NCBI GenBank assembly: GCA_002365855.1
Contig: DFAP01000022.1
Span: forward strand, 1-16,091
DNA from: Pelotomaculum sp. UBA3103
GTDB taxonomy: Bacteria > Bacillota > Desulfotomaculia > Desulfotomaculales > Pelotomaculaceae
DNA length: 16,091 nucleotides
Direction: 5' to 3'
In this document: one piece after another, positions 6,706 through 15,553 of the stretch
Layout of the letters: each line of letters starts with the position of its first letter
How positions within the stretch are numbered: position 1 is the stretch's first letter
Position numbers and translations under genes: made by a program
Notes under the pieces: model-generated
Database searches by the model: none
Seen by the model: only the letters and a program-made list of their open reading frames with translations
Told to the model about the DNA's origin: nothing

Positions 6706-6921
6706 ATGTGGGACTCGCTTGCTAAGACGATCTTGTTTATTGGTTTATTCTTGATCCTGGCGGGAGGATTGATGCTGACAGGCGGCAAGCTGTTCGGGCT
6801 AGGCCGTCTGCCCGGTGATATCTTTATCCAAAGAGGCAACTTCACCTTTTATTTTCCATTAAAAACCTGCATTATATTAAGCATTTTGTTGACTATAGCC
6901 CTCAGCTTATTCCGCCGGTAA
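6706..6921 (+). CDS. Small membrane protein, DUF2905 type
   Basis: A 71-residue protein with two hydrophobic helices (about 7-27 and 50-67) joined by a segment containing GGKLFGLGRLPGDIFIQRGNFTFYFPL. That LGRLPGDI..R..F.FYFPL pattern is the signature of the DUF2905 family, a small uncharacterised membrane family common in bacteria and often found next to ruvB/queA genes. No function is known to me. The ATG lies 3 bases after the queH stop, and the ribosome site is weak (AAAAGGGG about 15 bases upstream), so translation probably depends on coupling to queH. It ends the ruv operon: its stop codon lies inside the terminator stem. Confidence 0.85.
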   Translation: MWDSLAKTILFIGLFLILAGGLMLTGGKLFGLGRLPGDIFIQRGNFTFYFPLKTCIILSILLTIALSLFRR

Positions 6922-6949
6922 GGCATTTAGCCTCCCGGCGTTTCTTTTT
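6913..6949 (+). terminator. Intrinsic terminator of the ruvCAB-queH operon
   Basis: An outer stem of six pairs (CGCCGG 6913-6918 with CCGGCG 6935-6940), a small internal loop, an inner stem of four pairs (6921-6924 with 6930-6933) and a 5-base loop are followed by TTTCTTTTT. The left arm overlaps the last codons of the DUF2905 gene. Confidence 0.88.
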
Positions 6950-6960
6950 AAGGGGTTCAA

Positions 6961-6990
6961 GAAGGAAAATTGTACCTGCTTGTCGAAAAT
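6961..6990 (+). promoter_or_regulatory. Candidate sigma-H promoter overlapping a Spo0A box, ahead of the SpoIID-like gene
   Basis: GAAGGAAAA (6961-6969) fits the sigma-H -35 pattern RNAGGAWWW completely. After 12 bases, GTCGAAAAT (6982-6990) fits the -10 pattern RNNGAATWW except for one base. TGTCGAA at 6981-6987 is also an exact match to the core Spo0A box. The two readings overlap, and only one may be real. Both would tie the downstream gene to early sporulation. The predicted start (near 6997) lies 15-20 bases before the ribosome site. Confidence 0.45.
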
Positions 6991-7025
6991 TTTCCCTTAA
7001 AGCTTTTTTGACGGAGGGCTGCAGG

Positions 7026-8402
7026 TTGAGAGTATCATTTATTACCATATTTTTTCTTAACGTCTTTATTCCAGTTACCTTGCTTATGAATTTTAATGCT
7101 GAAGCATCGGAAGCTTCATTCGGCAGCGTTCGGGTGGCAGTGGCAACTCAGGCGGATACGCTTGGGTTGCGGGTTAGCGGCAATTACCAGTTAATTGACC
7201 AATCAAATAAAATTACCTTATGCAACTTAAACCAGGATGAAAACTGGAAAATAGAACTTCAGGGCGGCCACATTTTATTATCCAGCCGCCAGGGGAAGTA
7301 CGGTCCCTTTAGCGGGCCGGTTACCATCCGGGAAAGGAATTTCAGCGCAAATATTATTAATGGGAGCGGGAAGAAAGTAGAGACGTTTTCCGGAGATAGC
7401 TTGACAGTTCTAAATGGAGAGGGCAGAGCCGTATCTCTAGACAAAGTGGCGAATCCGACGGTTAGTTCTGTCAGCACTATTCTGCCTCTGCCGGGCGCCA
7501 AGGGTTTAAACCTTGTTTCCCTGTCCTGCAGCGCTAATTCGAGAAGGTATCGCGGCAGTCTCGAAATCCGTTTGGAAGATGGAAAACTAACAGCTGTAAA
7601 TGAATTAAATATTGAAGACTACCTGCGCGGTGTTGTTCCTGCTGAAATGCCTCCTGCATGGCCGGCCGAGGCTTTAAAAGCCCAGGCAGTCGCGGCGCGC
7701 AATTTTGCGCTCCAGCGGGTACAGACTACCCGGGGAATGAGCTATAATGTCTCAAATGACCAGTCCAGCCAGGTTTATAAAGGGTACGACTGCGAAACAC
7801 AGGCCACCAACCTGGCTGTGGAGGAAACCCGCGGCATGGTCATGCTCAGCAGCGGCAGCCTGATTACAGCCTTTTTTCACTCCAGCAGCGGGGGATATAC
7901 TGAAAATTGTGAGGACGTATGGAATATTCCTGTACCTTATATCAAGAGCAAGGCTGACCCCTATGACAAAAATGACAGGCACTACGACTGGCAGGTAAGC
8001 TATACCGGTGCGCAGCTGGCGGAAAAGCTGTCAGCCGCCGGCTATGGCTTCAATAAGGTAACGGATATTGAAGAAATCGACTGCACAAGTTCCGGCCTCA
8101 GGGTGGAGAAGATTGCTGTTATAGGGGAAGACTTGGAAGACAGACCTTTGCGCGTGGAAATATTTAATGCAGATAAAGTCAGGATTGCACTGGGTTTGAA
8201 GAGCGCACTTTTTAAAATGGATAAAAAATATGATAAAAATCAAGTTCTTACCACGGTAAATATTGTTGGAAGCGGCTGGGGTCACGGTCTGGGGATGTCC
8301 CAGTGGGGGGCGTACGGCATGTCCGGGCAGGGTTATAATTACCAGGATATTTTGAAATACTATTATTCTGGTATTAATATTTCTGCAAATTATGGCCGGT
8401 AA
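7026..8402 (+). CDS. SpoIID/LytB-domain protein (peptidoglycan-processing, sporulation-type)
   Basis: A 458-residue exported protein. The N-terminus has a hydrophobic stretch (about 4-22) consistent with a signal peptide or anchor. A beta-rich N-terminal region (about 30-155) precedes the SpoIID/LytB domain, recognised by LNIEDYLRGVVPAEMP (194-209), where the Glu of PAEMP is in the position of the SpoIID catalytic acid, and by the LKAQAVAARNFAL segment (217-229). The C-terminal signature GSGWGHGLGMSQWGAYGMS follows near 415-433. SpoIID is a lytic transglycosylase acting on stem-peptide-free glycan during engulfment. This protein is longer than classical SpoIID, so it may be a paralogue rather than SpoIID itself. 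TTG 7026 is chosen because CGGAGGG sits 7 bases upstream; TTG 7008 lies before that site. A candidate sigma-H/Spo0A site precedes it, and queA follows after 62 bases. Confidence 0.85.
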   Translation: MRVSFITIFFLNVFIPVTLLMNFNAEASEASFGSVRVAVATQADTLGLRVSGNYQLIDQSNKITLCNLNQDENWKIELQGGHILLSSRQGKYGPFSGPVTIRERNFSANIINGSGKKVETFSGDSLTVLNGEGRAVSLDKVANPTVSSVSTILPLPGAKGLNLVSLSCSANSRRYRGSLEIRLEDGKLTAVNELNIEDYLRGVVPAEMPPAWPAEALKAQAVAARNFALQRVQTTRGMSYNVSNDQSSQVYKGYDCETQATNLAVEETRGMVMLSSGSLITAFFHSSSGGYTENCEDVWNIPVPYIKSKADPYDKNDRHYDWQVSYTGAQLAEKLSAAGYGFNKVTDIEEIDCTSSGLRVEKIAVIGEDLEDRPLRVEIFNADKVRIALGLKSALFKMDKKYDKNQVLTTVNIVGSGWGHGLGMSQWGAYGMSGQGYNYQDILKYYYSGINISANYGR

Positions 8403-8464
8403 AAAACCTCAGTTGCCTGTCCAAAAAAGTAGCTTTTCCGATTTGAAATGGAAGTGGTTAGAAG

Positions 8465-9511
8465 TTGATTGGAAATAAATTTAACCTATCAGATTTTGAT
8501 TATTATCTTCCCAAAGATCTTATAGCTCAGGAGCCGCCTGGGTTGAGAGACTCCTCCAGGCTAATGGTCGTAAGATTGGATAATGAAGAATTTGAACACT
8601 GTAAGTTTAAAGATTTAACCGAGTTTTTGAAGCCGGGAGATGCCCTGGTGATTAACGATACAAAAGTCATTCCCGCCCGTCTTATTGGTAATAAAGACAT
8701 TACCGGGGCGCGGGTGGAGGTGCTTTTGTTGAAACGTTTGGACTTTTACCGCTGGGAAGCTCTTGTAAAGCCAGGGAAAAGAGCACTCCCCGGCACCAGG
8801 TTGATTTTCGGAGACGGCCTTCTGGAATGCAGAGTGCTGGAAGGTACTGACTACGGCGGCCGAGTTGTGGAGTTTAGTTTCGATGGATCCTTCGAAGAGG
8901 TTTTGGATCGGGTAGGCGTTATGCCGTTACCTCCATACATCAGAAGGGGGCCGGCCCTTGCAGACAGGCATCGCTACCAGACAATTTACGCCCGGCTGGC
9001 TGGGTCTGCGGCGGCTCCTACGGCCGGGCTCCATTTTTCACCGGAGCTGATAAAAGACATAAAGGATATGGGTGTTGATATCATTTCCGTACTGTTGCAT
9101 GTGGGGTTGGGTACTTTTCGTCCGGTTAAAGTTGAGGACATACGCAGACACCATATGCACGCCGAATATTATGAAATTGACGAACAGGCGTCAAGTGCCA
9201 TGGCTGCCGTCAAAAGCCGAGGCGGCAGAGTTATTGCTGTGGGCACTACTACGACCCGCTGCCTCGAAAGTGCTGCGGGAAGTAGCGGGACCGTTCATCC
9301 TGGTTCGGGCTGGACTGAAATATTTATTTACCCCGGCTACAATTTTAAAATAATCGATGGGATGGTTACAAACTTTCACCTGCCCAAGTCCACTCTGCTG
9401 ATGATGATTTGTGCACTGGCCGGGCGGGAAAAGATGCTGAGGGCATATCATGAGGCGATAGCAAAGAAGTATAGATTTTTTAGTTTTGGGGATGCCATGT
9501 TGATCATCTGA
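8465..9511 (+). CDS. queA: tRNA preQ1(34) S-adenosylmethionine ribosyltransferase-isomerase QueA
   Basis: A 348-residue enzyme that transfers and isomerises the ribosyl part of S-adenosylmethionine onto preQ1 in the tRNA wobble position, giving epoxyqueuosine. Typical motifs are FDYYLPKDLIAQEP (11-24), LVINDTKVIPARL (61-73), SAAAPTAGLHFSPEL (about 180-194), HVGLGTFRPV (about 212-221), TTTTRCLES (about 257-265) and the TNFHLPKSTLL block (about 317-327). Length is normal. The start is TTG 8465; an in-frame stop at 8459 excludes anything longer, and GGAAGTGG upstream is a modest ribosome site. The product is the substrate of QueH, encoded about 2 kb to the left, and its own substrate is made by Tgt, encoded to the right. 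Confidence 0.97.
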   Translation: MIGNKFNLSDFDYYLPKDLIAQEPPGLRDSSRLMVVRLDNEEFEHCKFKDLTEFLKPGDALVINDTKVIPARLIGNKDITGARVEVLLLKRLDFYRWEALVKPGKRALPGTRLIFGDGLLECRVLEGTDYGGRVVEFSFDGSFEEVLDRVGVMPLPPYIRRGPALADRHRYQTIYARLAGSAAAPTAGLHFSPELIKDIKDMGVDIISVLLHVGLGTFRPVKVEDIRRHHMHAEYYEIDEQASSAMAAVKSRGGRVIAVGTTTTRCLESAAGSSGTVHPGSGWTEIFIYPGYNFKIIDGMVTNFHLPKSTLLMMICALAGREKMLRAYHEAIAKKYRFFSFGDAMLII

Positions 9512-9623
9512 ACATATTAAAGGCACATATAACCAGTTGATTTCGTCTGTTTGCAGGAACTTATTTGAGTACCGTAGAAGCAATATATAGACGATAATAA
9601 GTAAGCACATGAGGGTGATAAAC

Positions 9624-9809
9624 ATGAAGAGTTCAGGGAAAGGCGCGGGGGGGAAATTTACCCGCCCGGTTTGGGTGGTCATAGCACTGGGTGTTATTGT
9701 GTTCGCCCTTCCAATATCAGAAAACATAAAATTCCTGCTGCTGGTTCCGCTCTACGTTCTTTTTTTGGTCGCTTATTACAAATATAACCATAAAAAAAGG
9801 TCCTCGTAG
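9624..9809 (+). CDS. Small two-helix membrane protein, unrecognised
   Basis: A 61-residue protein I cannot assign to a family. A basic, Gly/Ser-rich N-terminus (MKSSGKGAGGK) precedes two hydrophobic segments (about 16-32 and 36-54), separated by a short polar turn (PISENIK). It ends in a strongly basic tail (KYNHKKRSS). Both ends would therefore favour the cytoplasmic side. ATG 9624 is chosen because GAGGGTGA lies 5 bases upstream; the in-frame ATG at 9609 precedes that ribosome site. It follows queA by about 110 bases and ends inside a terminator, so it is either the last gene of the SpoIID-like/queA transcript or independent. Confidence 0.7.
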   Translation: MKSSGKGAGGKFTRPVWVVIALGVIVFALPISENIKFLLLVPLYVLFLVAYYKYNHKKRSS

Positions 9810-9827
9810 GGAGGACTTTCTTGTTTG
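9797..9827 (+). terminator. Intrinsic terminator at the end of the small membrane-protein gene
   Basis: Stem GTCCTC/GAGGAC extended by flanking pairs (left arm 9797-9805, right arm 9811-9819), with a 5-base loop that contains the stop codon of the preceding gene, followed by the T-rich CTTGTTT. Confidence 0.82.
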
Positions 9828-9911
9828 TAAAAATTTTTGTTAATTACGCCAGTATGCGCCTGGTGTGCATAAAAAACAGAAAAAACGTAAATATGGTAAA
9901 TAGCAGGTTAG

Positions 9912-11054
<1,143 letters not shown>

Positions 11055-11133
11055 AATTACTTTAAAAAAAAGGATTTAATCAGCCTAAGAAGAATAAAAA
11101 TTTTAACGTAATAACACGATTGGAGGTCCGAGA

Positions 11134-11421
11134 GTGCCAGATAACCCACAATTTATTTCCGTGCTGTATATAGTCGGGCTTTTTGCCATACTTTACTTTC
11201 TAATGATCCGGCCGCAGCAGCAGCGCCAGAAGAAACACCAGGAAATGATCAGGAGTATCAAAACAGATGATAAGGTGATTACAATTGGTGGTATTTACGG
11301 CTCAATAGTAAAAATAAAAGAAGATTCAGTGGTTCTACAAGTAGCAGAGAACGTCAGGATTGAGTTTCTTAAGTCCGCAATCTCCCAGGTTGTCAGCAAG
11401 GAAGATGAAGGTAAGGAGTAA
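11134..11421 (+). CDS. yajC: Preprotein translocase subunit YajC
   Basis: A 95-residue, single-helix inner-membrane protein that associates with SecD-SecF at the SecYEG translocon. The hydrophobic segment is at about 7-25 (ISVLYIVGLFAILYFLMI), directly followed by the family signature RPQQQRQKKHQEM and a soluble domain containing DDKVITIGGIYGSIVKI. It starts at GTG 11134, with TGGAGGT 7 bases upstream. The tgt-yajC pairing is common in bacteria. A strong terminator separates it from secD-secF, so the three Sec accessory genes are near each other but not in one simple transcript. Confidence 0.95.
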   Translation: MPDNPQFISVLYIVGLFAILYFLMIRPQQQRQKKHQEMIRSIKTDDKVITIGGIYGSIVKIKEDSVVLQVAENVRIEFLKSAISQVVSKEDEGKE

Positions 11422-11430
11422 TCCGAAATG

Positions 11431-11457
11431 GAGTAGACCTGCTGTCTACTCTTTTTC
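11431..11457 (+). terminator. Intrinsic terminator after yajC
   Basis: A perfect 8-pair stem (GAGTAGAC 11431-11438 with GTCTACTC 11444-11451), a 5-base loop, then TTTTTCT. Confidence 0.93.
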
Positions 11458-11490
11458 TAGGCTTTGCTAAAAGTAGGGGGTTATCCTGTC

Positions 11491-12150
11491 ATGGTCACCC
11501 TTGAGGATATAAAGAAAGACCCGGTGATTGATGCTTTTATTCGGAAAGGGAATAAATATCTTGGTGTTATGGGATTCACCGAGCACAGCTACCGTCACGT
11601 CAGCCTGGTTTCCAGCATAGCAAAGAATATTCTGGAACGGTTGGGATACTCTCAAAGACAGGCTGAGCTGGCTTCAATTGCAGGGTATATCCATGATTTA
11701 GGAAATGTTGTCAGCCGAAATGACCACGGTATTTCCGGGGCCGTAATATCTTACCCGATCCTGTTGCAGATGGGGATGCACCCTGAAGAGATAGCAACGG
11801 TTATTTCAGCCATCGCCAACCATGAAGAACAGTATGGGCATGCTGTCAACAGTGTGGCGGCGGCCTTAATTATTGCGGATAAGGCGGATGTGCACCGTTC
11901 GAGGGTACGCAATCCCGACTTTGCTACATTTGATATACATGATCGGGTAAATTACGCTGTTGAGCACTCTTTCCTCTGGGTAACTGACGACAAACGCACT
12001 ATAACCATGGAATTGACTATTGATATCGAAATTTGCCCCGTAATGGAATACTTTGAAATATTTTTGAGCCGTATGATTATGTGCCGAAGAGCCTCAAGTT
12101 TTCTTAAATGCAAATTTGAACTGGTTATCAACGGGGCTAAATTGCTGTAG
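11491..12150 (+). CDS. HD-domain phosphohydrolase, substrate unknown
   Basis: A 219-residue soluble protein of the HD superfamily, metal-dependent phosphohydrolases. The motif residues are visible: H36 (EHSYRHV), H68-D69 (GYIHDLGN), H79, H111 (NHEEQYG) and D130 (IIADKADVHRSRVR). After about 140 residues, a C-terminal region with an alternating hydrophobic pattern (TITMELTIDIEI) has no family I recognise. The pattern is unlike the HD-GYP cyclic-di-GMP hydrolases, as there is no GYP motif. ATG 11491 is chosen for its match to the usual MVTLEDI opening and a GGGGG site 10 bases upstream; TTG 11464 would add nine residues. It lies between a terminator and secD and is probably co-transcribed with secD-secF. 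Similar HD genes beside secD are, to my recollection, common in related Clostridia, but the reason is unknown. Confidence 0.85.
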   Translation: MVTLEDIKKDPVIDAFIRKGNKYLGVMGFTEHSYRHVSLVSSIAKNILERLGYSQRQAELASIAGYIHDLGNVVSRNDHGISGAVISYPILLQMGMHPEEIATVISAIANHEEQYGHAVNSVAAALIIADKADVHRSRVRNPDFATFDIHDRVNYAVEHSFLWVTDDKRTITMELTIDIEICPVMEYFEIFLSRMIMCRRASSFLKCKFELVINGAKLL

Positions 12151-12187
12151 AAGATTTATGCAGATGTTATGGGGGGTATAGAGCAAA

Positions 12188-13426
12188 ATGAAGTTGGACA
12201 AGGTTCTAAAACTGGCAGGGGTCATTATCCTTGTGGCCGTCGTCGCTTTAATGGCTGTGAAACCTGTTTTCCCGGGCGTTAAATGGCTGCCGTTTACCAA
12301 TATGATTAAACAGGGCCTTGATTTAAAGGGCGGGGTTCATGTAGTCCTGGAGGCCCAGGATACTCCTGATGCGCCGGTGACGACTGACCGCGTGAAACAG
12401 GCCATGGCTATTATTGAAAACAGGGTCAACGCGTTTGGAGTGGCCGAGCCCATCATTCAACTGGAGGGTTCAAGGCGTATCATTGTAGAACTGGCAGGTG
12501 TTAGCGACCCGGACGAGGCGGTCCGGAACCTGATTAAAACTGCTTACCTGGAGTTCAAAACCGAAGACGGAACCACCGTGCTTACCGGCCGCCAGTTAAA
12601 AACCGCCACCGAAGGGTTAATAAATGCCCAGAGCGGCCAGGCTGAGGTAAACCTCGAGTTTGAGCCGGACGGCGCTAAGATCTTTGCTGAAGTAACGGCC
12701 GCCAATGTAGGCAGGCAGATGGCTATTGTTCTGGACGGTCAGGTGCTTCAGGCCCCTGTCATTAGAGAGCCCATCCCAAACGGCAAAGCGCAGATATCAC
12801 CTTACGAATCTCTCGAAGAAGCGCATAACATTGCCATCCTGCTGCGTTCAGGCTCATTGCCGGTCAAACTGGAGGTCATGGAAAAAAGAACTGTGGGGCC
12901 GACATTAGGAGCAGACTCCCTTAATAAATCCATTAAAGCAGGGATAATCGGAATTGCGGCGATTCTTGCCTTTATGATCATCTACTACAGGGTCCCAGGT
13001 TTGGTGGCCAGCCTGGCTCTGACCATTTACGCCCTGATTATGTTAATTATCTATACGGCCATGCACATCACCCTGACCCTGCCGGGCATTGCAGGATTCC
13101 TCCTGTCCCTGGGCATGGCGGTAGACGCAAACGTGATTATATTTGAACGGTTAAAAGAGGAATTATGGTCAGGCAAATCCTTGAGATCAGCCATTGATGC
13201 CGGATTTAAGCGTGCCTTCGTAGCTATTTTAGATTCCAACGTTACTACTTTAATAGCGGCGGCTGTTTTGTACTACTTCGGCACCGGGCCGATAAGGGGC
13301 TTTGCCGTGACATTGTCCATAGGTATTTTGGCTAGTTTGCTCACCGCCATCGTAGTTACGAAATGGCTGCTGCACCTGGTTGCCGGAAGCAACCTGGCTA
13401 GCAACCCAAAAATGTATGGGGCATAG
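12188..13426 (+). CDS. secD: Protein translocase subunit SecD
   Basis: A 412-residue inner-membrane protein of the RND-like SecDF complex, which uses the proton gradient to help pull exported proteins across the membrane. Segments in order: first helix (about 7-27), QGLDLKGGVHVVLEA (42-56) at the start of the periplasmic region, the IENRVNAFGVAEP block, VLDGQVLQAPVI (about 184-195), then five membrane helices from about 255 onwards. LGMAVDANVIIFERLKEE (about 307-324) is the conserved helix with the proton-relay Asp. It is shorter than the E. coli protein but normal for Clostridia. The start is ATG 12188, with GGGGGGT about 10 bases upstream. secF begins 14 bases after the stop. Confidence 0.97.
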   Translation: MKLDKVLKLAGVIILVAVVALMAVKPVFPGVKWLPFTNMIKQGLDLKGGVHVVLEAQDTPDAPVTTDRVKQAMAIIENRVNAFGVAEPIIQLEGSRRIIVELAGVSDPDEAVRNLIKTAYLEFKTEDGTTVLTGRQLKTATEGLINAQSGQAEVNLEFEPDGAKIFAEVTAANVGRQMAIVLDGQVLQAPVIREPIPNGKAQISPYESLEEAHNIAILLRSGSLPVKLEVMEKRTVGPTLGADSLNKSIKAGIIGIAAILAFMIIYYRVPGLVASLALTIYALIMLIIYTAMHITLTLPGIAGFLLSLGMAVDANVIIFERLKEELWSGKSLRSAIDAGFKRAFVAILDSNVTTLIAAAVLYYFGTGPIRGFAVTLSIGILASLLTAIVVTKWLLHLVAGSNLASNPKMYGA

Positions 13427-13440
13427 GGGGGGATTGAGAT

Positions 13441-14337
13441 ATGTTAAGGGATAAAAGACCGTTCCACTTTATAAAACTCAGGAAAATCTGGTATATAATC
13501 TCTATATTGATCTTGTTGCCCGGCATCATATCGCTATTTAGCCAGGGGTTGAATCTGGGTATTGACTTCAGCGGTGGAAGCCTGCTTGATTTAAGGTTTA
13601 ATCAACCTACCACCGTCCAGGAGGTCAGGCAGGTAATCGGCGAGTTTGGGCTGGAGGGAGCCTCCATTCAACGCAGTGGTGAAGTTGATTTTATTATCAG
13701 GACCAGGGAACTGTCGGAAGATGAGGGTAATGAAATCATACAGGCAGTAGACGAAAAGCTCGGGGGAGTAACCGTTCAGCGCAACGAGAGGGTGGGCCCC
13801 GTTATTGGACAGGAATTGATTACAAAAGCTTTTGGCGCTCTTATTGTGGCCTCGATCCTGATGGTAATTTATATAACCTGGCGTTTCGAGTTCAAGCAAG
13901 GTATCGCGGCAATTATTGCCCTGATCCATGACTCGCTGCTTGTTCTTGGAGTGTTTTCACTTTTCCAGATAGTAATTGACAGTGCCTTTGTGGCCGCTGT
14001 CCTGACCATCATCGGTTACTCTATTAATGATACGATAGTGATTTTTGACCGCATCCGTGAAAATTTGCTAAACAAGAAGAAGACCGACAAACTGGAGGAC
14101 GTTATCAATGTCAGTCTTTGGCAAACGTTGGCAAGATCAATTAACACTGTGCTTACGGTTGAGTTTATCCTTATCTCTTTGTACTTATTCGGGGGCGCAA
14201 CCATTCATACCCTGATCCTGGCCTTGCTAATCGGTATCACTGTCGGCGCCTATTCTTCAATTTGCGTTGCAAGTCCGGTCTACTTTGACCTCAAGGGTAT
14301 GGAGCGCAGGGGCAGGACCAAAACGGCAAGAGCTTGA
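13441..14337 (+). CDS. secF: Protein translocase subunit SecF
   Basis: A 298-residue partner of SecD with the same fold and six membrane helices. Helix 1 is at about 16-33, followed by LGIDFSGGSLLDLRF (39-53), a short outer-face domain, and four or five helices from about 130. The family motif GYSINDTIVIFDRIREN is at about 192-208. SecD and SecF are separate genes here, as in many Clostridia, rather than fused as in Bacillus subtilis. The ribosome site is GGGGGG at 13427-13433. The stop is followed by a long terminator hairpin. Confidence 0.97.
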   Translation: MLRDKRPFHFIKLRKIWYIISILILLPGIISLFSQGLNLGIDFSGGSLLDLRFNQPTTVQEVRQVIGEFGLEGASIQRSGEVDFIIRTRELSEDEGNEIIQAVDEKLGGVTVQRNERVGPVIGQELITKAFGALIVASILMVIYITWRFEFKQGIAAIIALIHDSLLVLGVFSLFQIVIDSAFVAAVLTIIGYSINDTIVIFDRIRENLLNKKKTDKLEDVINVSLWQTLARSINTVLTVEFILISLYLFGGATIHTLILALLIGITVGAYSSICVASPVYFDLKGMERRGRTKTARA

Positions 14338-14389
14338 TCTTGGGGTATTGTAGAGTGTCAGCCAAATAGGACTATTTTGTAATCTGTCC

Positions 14390-14428
14390 AGGCGGGTAGT
14401 AAAGCTACCTGCCTTTTTTGTTTTTTTT
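14390..14428 (+). terminator. Intrinsic terminator after secF
   Basis: A 10-pair stem with one G/T pair (AGGCGGGTAG 14390-14399 with CTACCTGCCT 14405-14414), a 5-base loop, then two T runs separated by one G. Confidence 0.93.
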
Positions 14429-14507
14429 GCCGGCGTTTGGGATAAATTAATAAAGCTTAAAATTATGTTGTTTTAAATCCACTCAATAAACTGCTTTATT
14501 CCGGACG

Positions 14508-14822
14508 GTGAGTAATTTGGAAAGCGCCAGTAAGAACAGGCAGTTTCCCCCGACACTTAAAGAAAGAATTACAGACCTGGCCGTAAAAATCGAAAAAATG
14601 AAGCTGGCCGAGTATGTTGATCTGCTCCATAATCCCTGGAGGTTGATGTACATAAATCTTATTGCCGGTCTGGCCAGGGGGGTCGGTATTGCGATCGGCT
14701 TTACGATCCTGGGAGCAGTCGTTTTATATTTTCTCAGGCTCCTGGTTCTGCTGAACCTGCCGCTGGTTGGAGGGTTTATCGCTGAAATCGTCAAGATGGT
14801 GCAGTTAAAAATTAATTCTTAA
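14508..14822 (+). CDS. Small membrane-associated protein, DUF5665 type
   Basis: A 104-residue protein. A polar, charged N-terminal half with a predicted helix (LKERITDLAVKIEKMKLAEYVDLL, broken by turns) leads into the segment NPWRLMYINLIAGLARGVG at about 42-60. A hydrophobic segment (about 61-85) follows, then an amphipathic end. The LAEYVDLLHNPWRLMYINLIAGLARGVGIAIG pattern is how I recognise the DUF5665 family of Firmicutes; no function is known to me. The start is uncertain: GTG 14508 gives MSNLE, but TTG 14517 is better spaced from GGTGA at 14507-14511 and would shorten the protein by three residues. It is the first gene after the secF terminator and lies 18 bases ahead of the YteA-type gene, so the two are probably co-transcribed. 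Confidence 0.75.
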   Translation: MSNLESASKNRQFPPTLKERITDLAVKIEKMKLAEYVDLLHNPWRLMYINLIAGLARGVGIAIGFTILGAVVLYFLRLLVLLNLPLVGGFIAEIVKMVQLKINS

Positions 14823-14840
14823 TTAAGGAGAAGTGTGACA

Positions 14841-15518
14841 ATGCATAATGAGATGCTCCTGAAGTTTAAGAGGCGCCTTATAGAGGAACGGAGAGAAATA
14901 CTTGAACGTATAGAGTTTATTAATGAACAGGCGCATGGGGGGCTTGGCATGTCTCTTGGAGAATCGGTCGGGGAGCTTTCAACGTATGACAACCATCCGG
15001 CGGATATAGGGTCTGAGCTGTTTGAGAGAAGTAAGGACTTCTCTTTGAGGGAAAGTGCCATGATCAACGTGGTGGCAATTGACGACGCCCTTAAAAAAAT
15101 TGAAAACGGCACGTACGGCGCCTGTGACGTGTGCGGCAAAGAGATCTCTCATGAAAGGCTGGAAGCTATTCCTTCAACAACCAAGTGCCGAAACTGTAAG
15201 GACGAGGAGGAAAAATTTCCACGTAAAGATGAGCGCCCTGTAGAGGAGGAAGTCCTTGGGAAGCCTTTTGCAAGGACATTTACTGATGAGACTGAGAGTG
15301 TGATCTATGATGGGGAAGATGCCTGGCAGGATGTGGCCCGGTACAGTGAAACAACCGATGAATGGTCCAGGGGCGGTTCATACTACGGTGACTCCAAATT
15401 TAATACTGAAAACAGGGGGTCGGTAGAGGATGTTGATAACATAGCATATGAAAAGGGAGACGACGGTATGTTTTATAAGGATTTCAGCGGGATGGATGAT
15501 GAAAGCGCGCCTGAATAA
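14841..15518 (+). CDS. yteA: YteA/DksA-TraR-type zinc-finger protein
   Basis: A 225-residue protein of the DksA/TraR zinc-finger group, YteA branch of spore-forming Firmicutes. A helical N-terminal region (1-90) contains the typical STYDNHPADIGSELFERSKD block (47-66). The four-cysteine zinc finger is C95-C98 and C116-C119 (CDVCGKEI and CRNC). The C-terminal third is long, acidic and low in hydrophobics, with a Gly/Tyr/Asp-rich stretch. DksA acts at the RNA polymerase secondary channel with ppGpp; whether YteA-type proteins do so is not established as far as I know. ATG 14841 (AAGGAG 10 bases upstream) is chosen; GTG 14835 is an equally possible start adding two residues. Confidence 0.88.
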   Translation: MHNEMLLKFKRRLIEERREILERIEFINEQAHGGLGMSLGESVGELSTYDNHPADIGSELFERSKDFSLRESAMINVVAIDDALKKIENGTYGACDVCGKEISHERLEAIPSTTKCRNCKDEEEKFPRKDERPVEEEVLGKPFARTFTDETESVIYDGEDAWQDVARYSETTDEWSRGGSYYGDSKFNTENRGSVEDVDNIAYEKGDDGMFYKDFSGMDDESAPE

Positions 15519-15553
15519 AGGATAAAAACCATGATTTTTCGTTCAGGGGCTGG

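Noticed and set aside
9191..9727. A 178-codon open frame on the minus strand across the end of queA and the small membrane-protein gene
   Set aside because: It runs antisense to a clearly conserved queA, has no recognisable domain, and its composition is explained by the opposite frames.
15510..15547. Inverted repeat CCTGAA/TTCAGG after the yteA-like gene, considered as its terminator
   Set aside because: The loop is 26 bases and no T run follows the right arm, so it does not meet the usual form.
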